64,000 nucleotides of DNA from Allomuricauda ruestringensis DSM 13258 (GTDB lineage: Bacteria > Bacteroidota > Bacteroidia > Flavobacteriales > Flavobacteriaceae): assembly GCF_000224085.1 (NCBI RefSeq), contig NC_015945.1, positions 682,001-746,000 on the forward strand, given 5' to 3'. Positions within the stretch are counted from its first letter, which is position 1. Each line of letters opens with the position of its first letter. The notes beneath the pieces are model-generated. The model saw only the letters and a list, made by a program, of their open reading frames with translations. It made no database searches and was not told the DNA's origin. Shown here piece after piece: positions 45,930 through 55,513 of this stretch. Position numbers and translations under genes: made by a program.

Positions 45930-46406
45930 TTAGAATCTAAAGTGCGAGAATGCTTTATTGGCCTCGGCCATCTTATGTGTATCTACTCTTTTCTTCACTG
46001 CAGCACCTTCTTCTTTGGCCGCCGCTAAAATCTCAGCTGCCAATTTCTGCGCCATGGATTTCTCGTTACGCTTTCTTGAAAAGCTGATCAACCATTTCAT
46101 GGCAGTGGATATTTTTCTATCTGGACGAATCTGCATTGGAATCTGGAATGTTGCACCACCCACTCTTCTACTACGAACTTCTACGTGGGGCATAACATTT
46201 GAAAGGGCATCCTTCCACAGTTCCAATCCCGTTTTTTCTTCGTCAGTGTTCTTTTCGTCAACAATTTCAATTGCATCATAAAAAATCTTGAATGCAACTG
46301 ATTTTTTACCGTCCCACATCATCATGTTCACAAAACGCGTAACAAGTTGATCGTTAAATTTTGGATCTGGTAATAACGGTCTCTTTTTTGCCTGTTTTTT
46401 TCTCAT
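45930..46406 (-). CDS. rpsG: 30S ribosomal protein S7
   Basis: 158 residues, nucleating the 30S head and contacting E-site t[49 protein letters not shown] and [32 protein letters not shown] are diagnostic. It lies 19 nt after rpsL and 8 nt before fusA. Confidence 0.98.
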   Translation of the reverse strand: MRKKQAKKRPLLPDPKFNDQLVTRFVNMMMWDGKKSVAFKIFYDAIEIVDEKNTDEEKTGLELWKDALSNVMPHVEVRSRRVGGATFQIPMQIRPDRKISTAMKWLISFSRKRNEKSMAQKLAAEILAAAKEEGAAVKKRVDTHKMAEANKAFSHFRF

Positions 46407-46425
46407 CTCTTCTTCTTAAAAATGA

Positions 46426-46800
46426 TTAATTTTTAGGACGCTTTGCACCATACTTAGATCGTCGTTGCGTTCTGCCCGCAACACCTGCGGTATCCAATGC
46501 ACCACGAACGATATGATATCGCACACCAGGCAAATCCTTTACTCTTCCGCCTCTAACCAATACTATCGAGTGCTCTTGGAGGTTGTGACCTTCACCGGGG
46601 ATATATGCGTTCACCTCTTTACCGTTGGTCAACCTTACCCTTGCAACTTTACGCATTGCAGAGTTTGGTTTTTTAGGTGTAGTGGTGTAAACACGCGTAC
46701 AAACCCCTCTTCTTTGAGGACACGAATCCAAAGCAGCCGATTTACTCTTCTTGGTAATTGTGGCCCTTCCTTTTCGTACTAATTGTGAAATTGTTGGCAT
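46426..46800 (-). CDS. rpsL: 30S ribosomal protein S12
   Basis: 124-residue decoding-centre protein, the streptomycin target. [60 protein letters not shown] is followed by [31 protein letters not shown]. At the positions of classic resistance changes, the lysines in TPKKPNS and the RVKDLPG segment look wild type. First gene of the ribosomal block, with its own promoter. Confidence 0.98.
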   Translation of the reverse strand: MPTISQLVRKGRATITKKSKSAALDSCPQRRGVCTRVYTTTPKKPNSAMRKVARVRLTNGKEVNAYIPGEGHNLQEHSIVLVRGGRVKDLPGVRYHIVRGALDTAGVAGRTQRRSKYGAKRPKN

Positions 46801-46825
46801 TAAATTTCTTTTAAAAACTAAATAA

Positions 46826-46874
46826 CCCTCATTTTGAGGGCTGCAAATGTAGTAATTATTCCCAATAATTCAAA
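46826..46874 (-). promoter_or_regulatory. rpsL promoter and leader hairpin
   Basis: On the minus strand, TTTG (46874-46871) and TACATTTG (46851-46844) are separated by 19 nt, matching the Bacteroidota -33 and -7 consensus. A leader hairpin, CCCTCA-AAA-TGAGGG (46840-46826), lies just after the predicted start and 26 nt before the rpsL ATG. It would drive the ribosomal block from rpsL onward. Confidence 0.65.
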
Positions 46875-47294
46875 TCCCCAGTAATTAAATTTCAACCAGA
46901 AGCAAAAAAATTCAAAACCAACACAACTCTACACATCAAAAAGACCAAGAAAAAGCAAAAAAATTGGTATATATATTAAGGTATGGGAACTCAAAGTAAA
47001 AATTCACACCTTCTTAACACTGCCCTTAACCCCTAATCATAACATATCAATTCCAGTAAAACCTTTAAAAAAACAACTTTTGAAAACCAGGCCTTTCCCA
47101 TTTATGGGGTCTTAAAACCAATATTTACATTAAGAACAATTACACCCCCTTCAAATTACAGAGTTATTAATGAACTTAAATGATTTTGCAGTTATCTCAT
47201 TTAATGACCTACTCTTAAAGATTTTATAAAATTAGTTTGGATTATTAACATGAAATTATGATTTTAGCGATTAGCTAATTCAAATAATTTAACA
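46875..47294. other. A/T-rich intergenic region before the susC-like gene
   Basis: Roughly 420 bp between the rpsL promoter and the SusC-like start, very A/T-rich, with no ORF, tRNA or clear hairpin. A weak promoter candidate is TTTG at about 47237 followed 17 nt later by TATGATTT, one base off the -7 consensus, directly upstream of the SusC-like gene. Nothing else was recognised. Confidence 0.4.
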
Positions 47295-50200
47295 ATGAGA
47301 ACAAAACTTAATGGATTGTTAACGCTATTATTGGCGTTTGTTGTGCATATATCCTATGCGCAAGACAAGACGATTACAGGTACAGTTACGGATGCCAATG
47401 GGCTCCCGCTGCCTGGGGTCAACATTGTCGTTGAAGGGACCACAACAGGTACCCAAACAGATTTTGATGGAAATTACGCTATTAGTGCTAGTGAGGGGCA
47501 AACATTGCTTTTCACTTACATTGGGCAAAGACCCTCGACAAAAGTTGTCGGCGCCAGCAGCGTAATCAATGTTCAAATGGTGGAAGACACCCAGGCCCTT
47601 GAAGAGGTAATTGTTACCGCCCAAGGTATCAAGCGTGAAAAGAAAGCCTTGGGTTATGCGGTTTCGTCTGTTGGCGAAGAGGACTTGGAACAGCGTGCCG
47701 ATGGTGATGTTGCTAGAGTGCTTTCCGGTAAAGCTTCCGGTGTAAACATTACCGCTGCTGGTGGTATGTCCGGTTCTGGTACTAACGTTGTAATCCGGGG
47801 TTTAAGCTCCTTTAGCGGGAGCAACCAGGCGCTTTTTGTAGTGGACGGCGTCCCTTTTAGTAGCGATACCAACGCTCAGGGCAACTTCCTTGATGGAAAC
47901 ACAGGTTCTTCCAGGTTCTTGGATTTGGACCCGAACAACATTGCCAGTGTGGAAGTACTTAAAGGTTTGGCCGCTGCCACCCTATATGGTACACAAGGTA
48001 AGAATGGTGTAATCTTAATTACCACTAAAGCTGGTTCTGGCGAAGGTGGTGCCAAAAAAACAGAGATTACGGTAAACCAATCTTATTTTGTCAATGCCAT
48101 GGCTTCCTTGCCAGATTATCAGGATGAGTACGGTGGTGGTTTCGACCAATCTTTTGGGTGGTTCTACAGTAACTGGGGACCTAAATTCGAAAGAGGTGGA
48201 GTTGCAGGATGGGGAAATCAACCTGCTATCGACGACAACGGTACGCTTCCACACCCTTATTCAACAACTGCGATTCAAGCCACAAGGGATGCCTTCCCAG
48301 AGCTGCAAAACGCAAGATATGAATGGAGACCTTACGATAGCGTTGAAAACTTCTTTAGACCAGGCGGTGTAAGCAATACATCCATCAACATTAACGGTGG
48401 CACTCAAGATGGTAGTACATCATTCAACGTTAACCTAGGTTACTTGAATGATGAAAGTTTTGTTCCTGGCAACGATTTACAGCGTTTTAATATCTCTGTT
48501 GGTGGTAGAACACAACTTACCAACAAATTTACCATTAGCGCTGCCATGAACTATTCCAGAACTGACTACCGCACCCCTCCAGTTGCGGCAAGTAGAGGTA
48601 ATGGTAGTTTAGGTTTCTCTACGTTCGGTGCTGTATTCTTTACACCAAGAAACGTTGACTTGATGGGATTGCCTTTTGAAAATCCCATTGACAATTCCAG
48701 TGTGTACTATAGAAATGGTAACGACATCATGAACCCAAGATGGATTGTGAAAAATGCACAAAATTCCCAGTTGACCAACAGGTTCTTCTGGAATGCTTCT
48801 GCCAACTACGCACTTTCCGACAATTTGGATCTAACCTATAGAGCAGGTATGGACTTCTATACCGAAAGAAACACTCAATATTCGAATAAAGGTGGTGTTA
48901 CTTTCAACAATGCCATTTTCGGTTTCTTGAACACATACGATAACAACAATACCATCTGGGACCACTACTTGGCACTTAATGGTAACTATGACCTTTCAGA
49001 AAAATTGGGTATGACTTTCACCGCTGGTGCAACAACAAGGTCTACCACGTTTGATCAGCAAGGGGTTCAAAGTACAGGACAGTTGGTTTATGGCGTAGTA
49101 CGTCACTTTAACTATTCCAACCAATTACCTATCCAGTATACCGAAAGAAGAAACATCGCCGGTGTTTTGGGTCAGGTAACTTTGGATTATGACAACATGT
49201 TGTTCTTAACAGGTTCTACCAGAACGGACTGGGTATCCAACTTGATTACGGAAAACAATAGTAAAACGTACCCCAGTGGAAGTATTTCTTTCTTGCCAAC
49301 GGCCGCTTTCCCAGAATTGCAGTCGCAAGGAGGTCTTAACTTCTTAAAGTTGAGAGCAGGTATCGGGTCTTCCGCTACTTTCCCAACGGCTTACCCTACT
49401 GTAGGTATTGTTGAGCAGAACACGCAAGTATTTGGTGAAGGTGGGGAGATTACCACAAACCAAGTTGCAAACTTTAAAGCAAATCCAGATTTGAAGCCTG
49501 AGCTATTGTCTGAATTCGAATTAGGTTTTGAATCAAGATTTTTCAATAGCAGAGTTTCTTTGGATTTCACATACTTTGACCGTACAACTACCGACTTGAT
49601 CGTGCGTGAACCATTATCCCCATCTACAGGATTTACCTTTACGCAGAGCAATGTTGGTAAAATTGAAGGTGACGGTATTGAAATTGATGCCTCGGTGGAC
49701 TGGTTCAGAAGTGATTCTCCCGATGGATTTAGCTGGAACACTAGAGCAAACTTCTCTACGTACAAGCCAGTAGTAACAGAGCAAGAGCAGGACATTATCA
49801 TTTACGCAGGTAGCTCTACCCTGTTTGTAGGTGGTAACGCTGCAATTGAAGGTAAGCCTCTCGGGGCCATGGTAGGAACAGCGGTCGGTAGAGATGCAGA
49901 CGGCAACCTATTAGTGAACGATGCCGGTGATTATGTAATTGTAGAACAAGATTTGGATGGAAATGTTCCTGTAATTGGTGATCCAAACCCAGATTACATA
50001 ATGAACATCATCAACACCATGTCCTTCAAAAATTGGAGCTTCGGTTTCCAATTGAGCCATACCAAAGGTGGCGACATCATGTCAAATACAATCGCCACCC
50101 TTCTAGGTCGTGGTTTGATTACCGAAACTTTGAACAGAGAGAACACTTACATATTGCCAGGTGTATTGCAAAGTACAGGTGAAGTGAACAACAAACAGAC

Positions 50201-50519
50201 AAACAATGCGTCTTACTACTTCGATAACGTTTTGTTCGGTCCTGCCGAATTGAAAGTTTATGATGCTTCCGTAATCAGATTGCAAGAAGTTTCTTTAGGC
50301 TATTCGTTCCCGAAAAAGTTCTTGGACAAAACTCCATTTGGAACTTTGACCATTACCGCCCAAGGATTCAACCTTTGGTATGATGCATACAACACGCCAG
50401 ATAGCGCCAACTTTGATCCAAACGTTCAAGGTGCGGGAATCGGTAACGCCCAAGGATTCGATTTCATCAACGGACCTAGCGCTAGGAAATACGGTTTAAG
50501 CGTCAAAGCATCGTTTTAA
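47295..50519 (+). CDS. SusC/RagA-type TonB-linked outer-membrane protein
   Basis: 1074 residues. The signal peptide ends HISYAQ, followed by a carboxypeptidase-regulatory-like domain (ITGTVTDANGLPLPGVNIVVEGT, about 26-105), a plug domain (EEVIVTAQGIKREKKALGYAVSSV, then VVIRGLSSFSGSNQALFVVDGVPF) and a large barrel ending GLSVKASF. It imports ligands too large for porins, with the SusD-like lipoprotein encoded 21 nt downstream as the lid. No STN domain, so it is a transporter rather than a FecA-type sensor. Confidence 0.96.
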   Translation: MRTKLNGLLTLLLAFVVHISYAQDKTITGTVTDANGLPLPGVNIVVEGTTTGTQTDFDGNYAISASEGQTLLFTYIGQRPSTKVVGASSVINVQMVEDTQALEEVIVTAQGIKREKKALGYAVSSVGEEDLEQRADGDVARVLSGKASGVNITAAGGMSGSGTNVVIRGLSSFSGSNQALFVVDGVPFSSDTNAQGNFLDGNTGSSRFLDLDPNNIASVEVLKGLAAATLYGTQGKNGVILITTKAGSGEGGAKKTEITVNQSYFVNAMASLPDYQDEYGGGFDQSFGWFYSNWGPKFERGGVAGWGNQPAIDDNGTLPHPYSTTAIQATRDAFPELQNARYEWRPYDSVENFFRPGGVSNTSININGGTQDGSTSFNVNLGYLNDESFVPGNDLQRFNISVGGRTQLTNKFTISAAMNYSRTDYRTPPVAASRGNGSLGFSTFGAVFFTPRNVDLMGLPFENPIDNSSVYYRNGNDIMNPRWIVKNAQNSQLTNRFFWNASANYALSDNLDLTYRAGMDFYTERNTQYSNKGGVTFNNAIFGFLNTYDNNNTIWDHYLALNGNYDLSEKLGMTFTAGATTRSTTFDQQGVQSTGQLVYGVVRHFNYSNQLPIQYTERRNIAGVLGQVTLDYDNMLFLTGSTRTDWVSNLITENNSKTYPSGSISFLPTAAFPELQSQGGLNFLKLRAGIGSSATFPTAYPTVGIVEQNTQVFGEGGEITTNQVANFKANPDLKPELLSEFELGFESRFFNSRVSLDFTYFDRTTTDLIVREPLSPSTGFTFTQSNVGKIEGDGIEIDASVDWFRSDSPDGFSWNTRANFSTYKPVVTEQEQDIIIYAGSSTLFVGGNAAIEGKPLGAMVGTAVGRDADGNLLVNDAGDYVIVEQDLDGNVPVIGDPNPDYIMNIINTMSFKNWSFGFQLSHTKGGDIMSNTIATLLGRGLITETLNRENTYILPGVLQSTGEVNNKQTNNASYYFDNVLFGPAELKVYDASVIRLQEVSLGYSFPKKFLDKTPFGTLTITAQGFNLWYDAYNTPDSANFDPNVQGAGIGNAQGFDFINGPSARKYGLSVKASF

Positions 50520-50540
50520 ATAAAAAATAGCTAAAATATT

Positions 50541-52265
50541 ATGAAAAATATAGGTAAATATATAACCGTTGTCTTTCTACTAGCAGGATTATTAAATTCT
50601 TGTGAGACAACCGATCTGGACCTCCTAGTGAGTCCTAACGATCTTGCTGCCGACCAGGCAGACCCAGCATTGCTTCTGAATTCTATTCAGCTTGCCTACG
50701 CTGGCAACATTTATGATTTCAGCATCTTGGGAGGTGAATTAACCAGGATTGAGTACATGAGCGGAAGAAACTACTTCAACAACTACCCAGGCTCAACTCT
50801 GGACGATGTCTGGGAAAGAACCTACAGTAGCGGTTGGGGAGATGATGAAGTATATTCAACAGATTATGATTTGGGTATCTTTTCCAATGTTCAACGATTA
50901 GAAGACATCGACGCAACCAGCGATGTGGATTATTCTTTCCATATTGCAGTGGGCAAAACAATTCAGGCCCACATGCTTATGTTAATAACCGATTATATTG
51001 GTTCAGCCGTTTATTCAGAAGCCGGAGACCCAGACCAGTTCCCAGCCCCTGTATTGGACGATGGAGCAGCTGTTTATGCCAGTGCATTGGCGTTGTTGGA
51101 CGAAGCTGAAAGTTTGTTTGCCACAAATCCAGGAACAGTTGGAGCTACAGACTTCTACTATGGTGGTGATTCTTCCTTGTGGATCAAAGCAGTAAACTCG
51201 TTAAGACTAAAAGCTTATATTACCACAGGTAACACTGCCGCTTTTGATGCTGTAATCGCTGGAAACAATTATATTGATGAGGCCGAGGAAGATTTTCAGT
51301 TCCAATATGGAAGTCGTGAATTGCAACCAGATACCCGTCATCCTAACTACGCTGATGATTACACGCCAAGCGGCGCTGACAATTACCGCGCCCTTTGGTT
51401 AATGGAGTATATGCAAAATGTGGACGACCCAAGATTGCGTTACTATTTCTATCGTCAAGTTGCCGAAACTCCAGGAGCTCCTGGAGTTGACCCCAACGAA
51501 GAAACCTTGGCGTGCTCCTTGGCCGTACCTCCAATTCACTATCAAGAAAGTGAGTGGGCGTACTGTAGCTTGCCCAATGGTTACTGGGGAAGACAACATG
51601 GTAACAACGAAGGTACACCACCAGACGGTTTCACAAGAACTGCAATCGGTGTTTACCCAGCTGCTGGTAAATTTGACGACAGTGATTTTGCTGTAGATGA
51701 AGATGATCCCAGCTATGATCCAACAGTAGGTTTGGGCAAAGGCGGTGGAGGAGCCGGTATTCAGCCCATCATCCTTTCATCCTATGTAGATTTTTGGAGA
51801 GCTGATAACGCCATGGCCAAAGGTGAATCTGATGCAGTAGTGGCTGATTTTTTCGAATCCGCTTTGACCAAATCCATGGCAAAAGTAAAACCATTTGCTG
51901 CTTTGGATCCAACTGCCGATTTAAGTTTTGAGCCTTCAGGAACAGACGTAACAACTTGGATAGATGGAATTATTGCCGATTTCCTAGCAGCTACTGGAGA
52001 TGATCAAATGAACATCTTTGCCGATCAATATTTTGTTACTCTGTATGGTGGTTCGGCCGAGGCCTACAACTATTATAGAAAAACAGGATATCCAACGAAC
52101 TTGGCCCCAAACTGGGAAGCTAATCCAGGACCGTTCCCAAGAACCTTCCTTTACCCTCAAACCGAGGTTATCACAAATCCGAATTTGACACAAAAAACGG
52201 ATATGACAGGACAGGTTTTCTGGGATACAAATCCGGCATCACCAGCATTCCCAGAAGCTCAATAA
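50541..52265 (+). CDS. SusD/RagB-family surface lipoprotein
   Basis: 574 residues with lipobox GLLNSC (Cys21), exported to the cell surface where it caps the SusC barrel. It belongs to the SusD-like_2 type, with helical TPR-like units (SFHIAVGKTIQAHMLMLITDYIGSAVYSEA; LIKAVNSLRLKAYITTGN-like). It contains EWAYCSLPNGYWGRQHGNNEGTPPDG and a C-terminal WEANPGPFPRTFLYPQTE typical of this subclass. The ligand cannot be inferred and no polysaccharide lyase or hydrolase is nearby. Confidence 0.93.
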   Translation: MKNIGKYITVVFLLAGLLNSCETTDLDLLVSPNDLAADQADPALLLNSIQLAYAGNIYDFSILGGELTRIEYMSGRNYFNNYPGSTLDDVWERTYSSGWGDDEVYSTDYDLGIFSNVQRLEDIDATSDVDYSFHIAVGKTIQAHMLMLITDYIGSAVYSEAGDPDQFPAPVLDDGAAVYASALALLDEAESLFATNPGTVGATDFYYGGDSSLWIKAVNSLRLKAYITTGNTAAFDAVIAGNNYIDEAEEDFQFQYGSRELQPDTRHPNYADDYTPSGADNYRALWLMEYMQNVDDPRLRYYFYRQVAETPGAPGVDPNEETLACSLAVPPIHYQESEWAYCSLPNGYWGRQHGNNEGTPPDGFTRTAIGVYPAAGKFDDSDFAVDEDDPSYDPTVGLGKGGGGAGIQPIILSSYVDFWRADNAMAKGESDAVVADFFESALTKSMAKVKPFAALDPTADLSFEPSGTDVTTWIDGIIADFLAATGDDQMNIFADQYFVTLYGGSAEAYNYYRKTGYPTNLAPNWEANPGPFPRTFLYPQTEVITNPNLTQKTDMTGQVFWDTNPASPAFPEAQ

Positions 52266-52284
52266 CATAAAAAAATTGAAAATC

Positions 52285-53169
52285 ATGAAATTTATAAATA
52301 AATCACTTTTAGCCGCAGCTCTAGCGCTAGTAGGATTCACATTCAATTCGTGTGATGATGGTGACGCTGTGATTGACGAAGTATTTGCCAATACCACAAG
52401 TGGTATTGTGCTAAGAACAGTGAATGTGGAATCGGACGAACTGCCCATTGGGCAATCCGACTCCTACTTTGCTGTCGAATTAGAAATGCAGGACGAAGAA
52501 GACGGTGCCCTGGTAGAAAGCCTGGATGTATTCGTCTCCTTTAAAGACAACACAATTGAAGAAGGAGGAACAGACTTTAGTGCTACCGAGGTTCAAGTTG
52601 GGACCGTTTCCAGTTCTGAGTTCACTATTGGAGAATATGGATTTCCAAGATACTCCTATAGCATCACTCTTCCAGAAATGTTAAGTGCTCTTTCTCTATC
52701 CGAGTCAAACGTAGATGGAGGCGATGTATTCTCCATCCGTTTTGCAGCCAATTTGGTAGACGGTAGAACGTTCTCAAACGGTCAAAACACAGATACCTCT
52801 ACAGGATCTTTCTTTGCATCTCCGTTCCAATACAATGCAACGGTTGTATGCCCTCCAACTCCTCCAACTCCTGGGGAATGGACGATAGATATGCAAGATT
52901 CCTATGGAGATGGATGGAACGGTGCTTCAGTCTTGATAACCATTGACGGTGAGGCTACCAACTATCTAATAGAAGATGGAGCTTCAGCTTCTGAGTCTTT
53001 CAATGTTCCTGATGGAACTGAGGTTATCTCCATTGAATTTGTATCTGGAGATTGGGATTCTGAAATAACCTTTCAAGTCACCTCTGCGAACGGTAATGTG
53101 ATTTTGGATTTAGGTCCAAGTCCTACTGCCGAAATTGAATTGTTGAACTACTGCTTGGACAACTTATAG
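52285..53169 (+). CDS. SusCD-associated lipoprotein with C-terminal DSYGDGWNG beta domain
   Basis: 294 residues from the ATG at 52285, with lipobox TFNSC (Cys23). The first 190 residues resemble DUF1735-like or surface glycan-binding beta domains found third in SusCD operons. After a Pro-rich linker (PPTPPTPGEW), a separate beta-sandwich of about 95 residues begins IDMQDSYGDGWNGASVLITIDG, a motif recurring in Bacteroidota surface proteins. It is probably a surface-exposed ligand-binding accessory, co-transcribed with susD (19-nt gap) and ended by a strong terminator. Confidence 0.75.
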   Translation: MKFINKSLLAAALALVGFTFNSCDDGDAVIDEVFANTTSGIVLRTVNVESDELPIGQSDSYFAVELEMQDEEDGALVESLDVFVSFKDNTIEEGGTDFSATEVQVGTVSSSEFTIGEYGFPRYSYSITLPEMLSALSLSESNVDGGDVFSIRFAANLVDGRTFSNGQNTDTSTGSFFASPFQYNATVVCPPTPPTPGEWTIDMQDSYGDGWNGASVLITIDGEATNYLIEDGASASESFNVPDGTEVISIEFVSGDWDSEITFQVTSANGNVILDLGPSPTAEIELLNYCLDNL

Positions 53170-53190
53170 TCCATCAAGTATTCAAACACA

Positions 53191-53226
53191 AAAAAGCCTG
53201 GATTAATAAATTCAGGCTTTTTTTGT
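53191..53226 (+). terminator. intrinsic terminator after the SusCD-lipoprotein operon
   Basis: AAAAAGCCTG (53191-53200) pairs with CAGGCTTTTT (53213-53222) and is followed by T residues. It lies 21 nt past the lipoprotein stop and separates the SusCD operon from the two following genes. Confidence 0.9.
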
Positions 53227-53304
53227 TCTTAATTAGAATTATCCTACTTAATTTCTTATCTTTTTAATCACAAAAACACACACAATACATTAACATTCAA
53301 TTAC

Positions 53305-54048
53305 ATGAAAAAATTCATCACACCATTACTACTATTTCTAACGGTCAATCTAATGTCGGCTCAGTATGCCGGTCAAGTAGCATCGGGCAGTTCATACAAC
53401 GCTGCGTCCAGTGCCCTGGTCTCGACTGTAATTGGCGATATGGATGATCAATATGATCGCTTATCAAAACAAACAGGAATTGACGATTTTGCTGGTTCCC
53501 CGTATACGAATGATACATTTGTGCAAACCCCTGTTTTTTATGATGACGAAAGTATGGGCTCTTACTTTTACAGATACAATGCATACAACGAAGAGATTGA
53601 AATAAAAAAAACCAATTTATCAGAAGAAAAGATAGCTGCACTTACCAAAGATAAATCCATAAAAGTGATGGTAAACGGTAAACCTATGGGCTTTGCCACC
53701 TTTATCGACAAAAAAGGAAATACCCTGAACGGCTATCTAACCACAGTTTTAGATGGCAAAACCTACGACCTCTACAAAAGAGTAAATGTGAAGTTTACCG
53801 AAGGCCAGAAAGCACAAAACTCCTTTGTTAAGGCTGTTCCCAATAGGTTTACACACTTTATTGAATACTACTACCAAGAAAAAGGTGTGAACAGAATAGA
53901 CGAGATTCCTTCAAAAACCAACAAAATTGCCAAACTGTTCAAAGAGCCGTTAAAATCAGAGTTGAAAAATTACATTAAGGACAATAATTTAGATGTTAAG
54001 GGGGAATCGGATTTAATTAAAGTCTTCAACTACCTGAACGAGAAATAA
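53305..54048 (+). CDS. exported hypothetical protein
   Basis: 247 residues with a signal peptide ending VNLMSAQ and no lipobox, so periplasmic or secreted. The mature part includes YNEEIEIKKTNLSEEKIAALTKDK, a beta-rich middle (MVNGKPMGFATFIDKKGNTLNGYLTTVLDGKTYDLYKRVNVKFTEGQ) and a Lys-rich helical C-terminus. No family recognised. It lies between the SusCD operon and the arylsulfotransferase gene, 33 nt before the latter, and may be co-transcribed with it. Confidence 0.72.
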   Translation: MKKFITPLLLFLTVNLMSAQYAGQVASGSSYNAASSALVSTVIGDMDDQYDRLSKQTGIDDFAGSPYTNDTFVQTPVFYDDESMGSYFYRYNAYNEEIEIKKTNLSEEKIAALTKDKSIKVMVNGKPMGFATFIDKKGNTLNGYLTTVLDGKTYDLYKRVNVKFTEGQKAQNSFVKAVPNRFTHFIEYYYQEKGVNRIDEIPSKTNKIAKLFKEPLKSELKNYIKDNNLDVKGESDLIKVFNYLNEK

Positions 54049-54081
54049 CATATTCTTTTTCCTTAATTAATCAACCTGCAC

Positions 54082-55422
54082 ATGTTAAAATCATCAATCA
54101 AAACATCTCTGGCATTAATTTGTTCCACACTCCTTTTATCATGCTCCAACAACGACAACTCCATCACTCCAGATAAGTCAGGAGAAGAAACCCCGGAACA
54201 AGGAGAAACACCAACAGAAGAAACTCCACAAGAAAACAACGAAGAGGTTGTGGAAGGTGATTTGGGCACGGTAACCTACTTTAACAAAGCTTTGGCAGAA
54301 GACCATTACATCCTGGTAAACGATGCCATGAGCAACCGTGTTTATTTAATGGACAAAAATGGTGATTTGGTGTACGAATGGCCATTGGGAGACCGTAAAA
54401 TCGGAAACGATGTTGTACTGCTTGAAGATGGAACACTTTTGGCCGCATTACAAGCCGAAGGACCCGATATATTGTTTGGTGGCTTTGGAGGGAAAATTCA
54501 GATAATCGACAAAGAAGGCAATGTGCTGTGGGATTTCACCTATTCCAATAGCAACCACCGTTTGCACCACGATGTAGAATTATTGCCCAACGGCAACGTG
54601 TTGGGCATTGCATGGGAAAAAATGACCCAGGAAGAATCCTTGGCCAATGGCTCCAAACACAATACCGACCTTTACCCAGAATCCATTCTGGAAATTAATC
54701 CTACCACGGATGAGATTGTTTGGGAGTGGCATGCCAAAGACCATTTAATCCAAGATTTTGATGATACCAAATTAAATTTTGGGGAGGTCGCAGCAAACCC
54801 GCAATTGATTGACCTAAATTATGTAAATGCAGAAAACGGCAATATTATGCACATTAACGGTCTTGGTTACGATTCCATTAACGACCTGATATTTTTGAGC
54901 GTTAATTTTTACAGCGAAGTATGGGTCCTCGACCACAGCACCACAACCGAAGTAGCGGCAACCCACTCGGGCGGAAGTTATGGAAGAGGCGGAGACCTGG
55001 TGTATCGCTTTGGCAACCCAAGTGCCCATGGTGACGATGATTCCGAAAGAATATTTGTAAACAACCATTACCCAAATTTATTTGAGCCTGGAAAAATGCT
55101 CATTTTCACCAATGGGGGTGATCTCGAACAATCCACTGTCCATGAACTGGCGCTTCCCGATGCACTTGACCAAAAGTCGGTTCCAAACCTTACCAATCCT
55201 GAAATCCTGTGGAGTTTCACAGATACTGAACTGTATTCCCCAAAAGTTTCTGGAGCAGTTCGTCTTCCCAATGGAAACACCCTTATTACCGAAGGTGACT
55301 ATGGCATTTGGGAGGTTACGACCGAAGGAGAAGTAGTATGGAAGTTTTCCGGAGATGGTTTTTTCTGGAGATCATACCATTATGCTAAGGATCACCCCGG
55401 AATTATTGCTTTAGATCTATAA
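54082..55422 (+). CDS. arylsulfotransferase (ASST)-like lipoprotein
   Basis: 446 residues. The lipoprotein signal (STLLLSC, Cys21) is followed by an acidic Glu/Thr/Pro-rich spacer (about 25-58) and a beta-propeller with repeated blade motifs: VYLMDKNGDLVYEWPLGD, VLLEDGTLLAALQ, LHHDVELLPNGNVLGIAWE, ILEINPTTDEIVWEWHAKDHLIQDFD, LPNGNTLITEGDYGIWEVTTEGEVVWKF. HHDVELLPNGN is typical of the ASST family, which moves sulfate between phenolic compounds. Several His are placed for catalysis, but activity is unproven. It follows a SusCD locus. Confidence 0.82.
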   Translation: MLKSSIKTSLALICSTLLLSCSNNDNSITPDKSGEETPEQGETPTEETPQENNEEVVEGDLGTVTYFNKALAEDHYILVNDAMSNRVYLMDKNGDLVYEWPLGDRKIGNDVVLLEDGTLLAALQAEGPDILFGGFGGKIQIIDKEGNVLWDFTYSNSNHRLHHDVELLPNGNVLGIAWEKMTQEESLANGSKHNTDLYPESILEINPTTDEIVWEWHAKDHLIQDFDDTKLNFGEVAANPQLIDLNYVNAENGNIMHINGLGYDSINDLIFLSVNFYSEVWVLDHSTTTEVAATHSGGSYGRGGDLVYRFGNPSAHGDDDSERIFVNNHYPNLFEPGKMLIFTNGGDLEQSTVHELALPDALDQKSVPNLTNPEILWSFTDTELYSPKVSGAVRLPNGNTLITEGDYGIWEVTTEGEVVWKFSGDGFFWRSYHYAKDHPGIIALDL

Positions 55423-55513
55423 ATCATTGCTTCAAAACATCTTAAAAAATAATGCACCCATTGGAAGTGGATAGGTTACTTTATTGCATCTTTGCATTTA
55501 AATTGCAATAATA

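Noticed and set aside
47295..53169. Classical polysaccharide utilization locus
   Set aside because: SusC and SusD are present, but no glycoside hydrolase, lyase or hybrid two-component regulator lies nearby, so a polysaccharide substrate is not supported.
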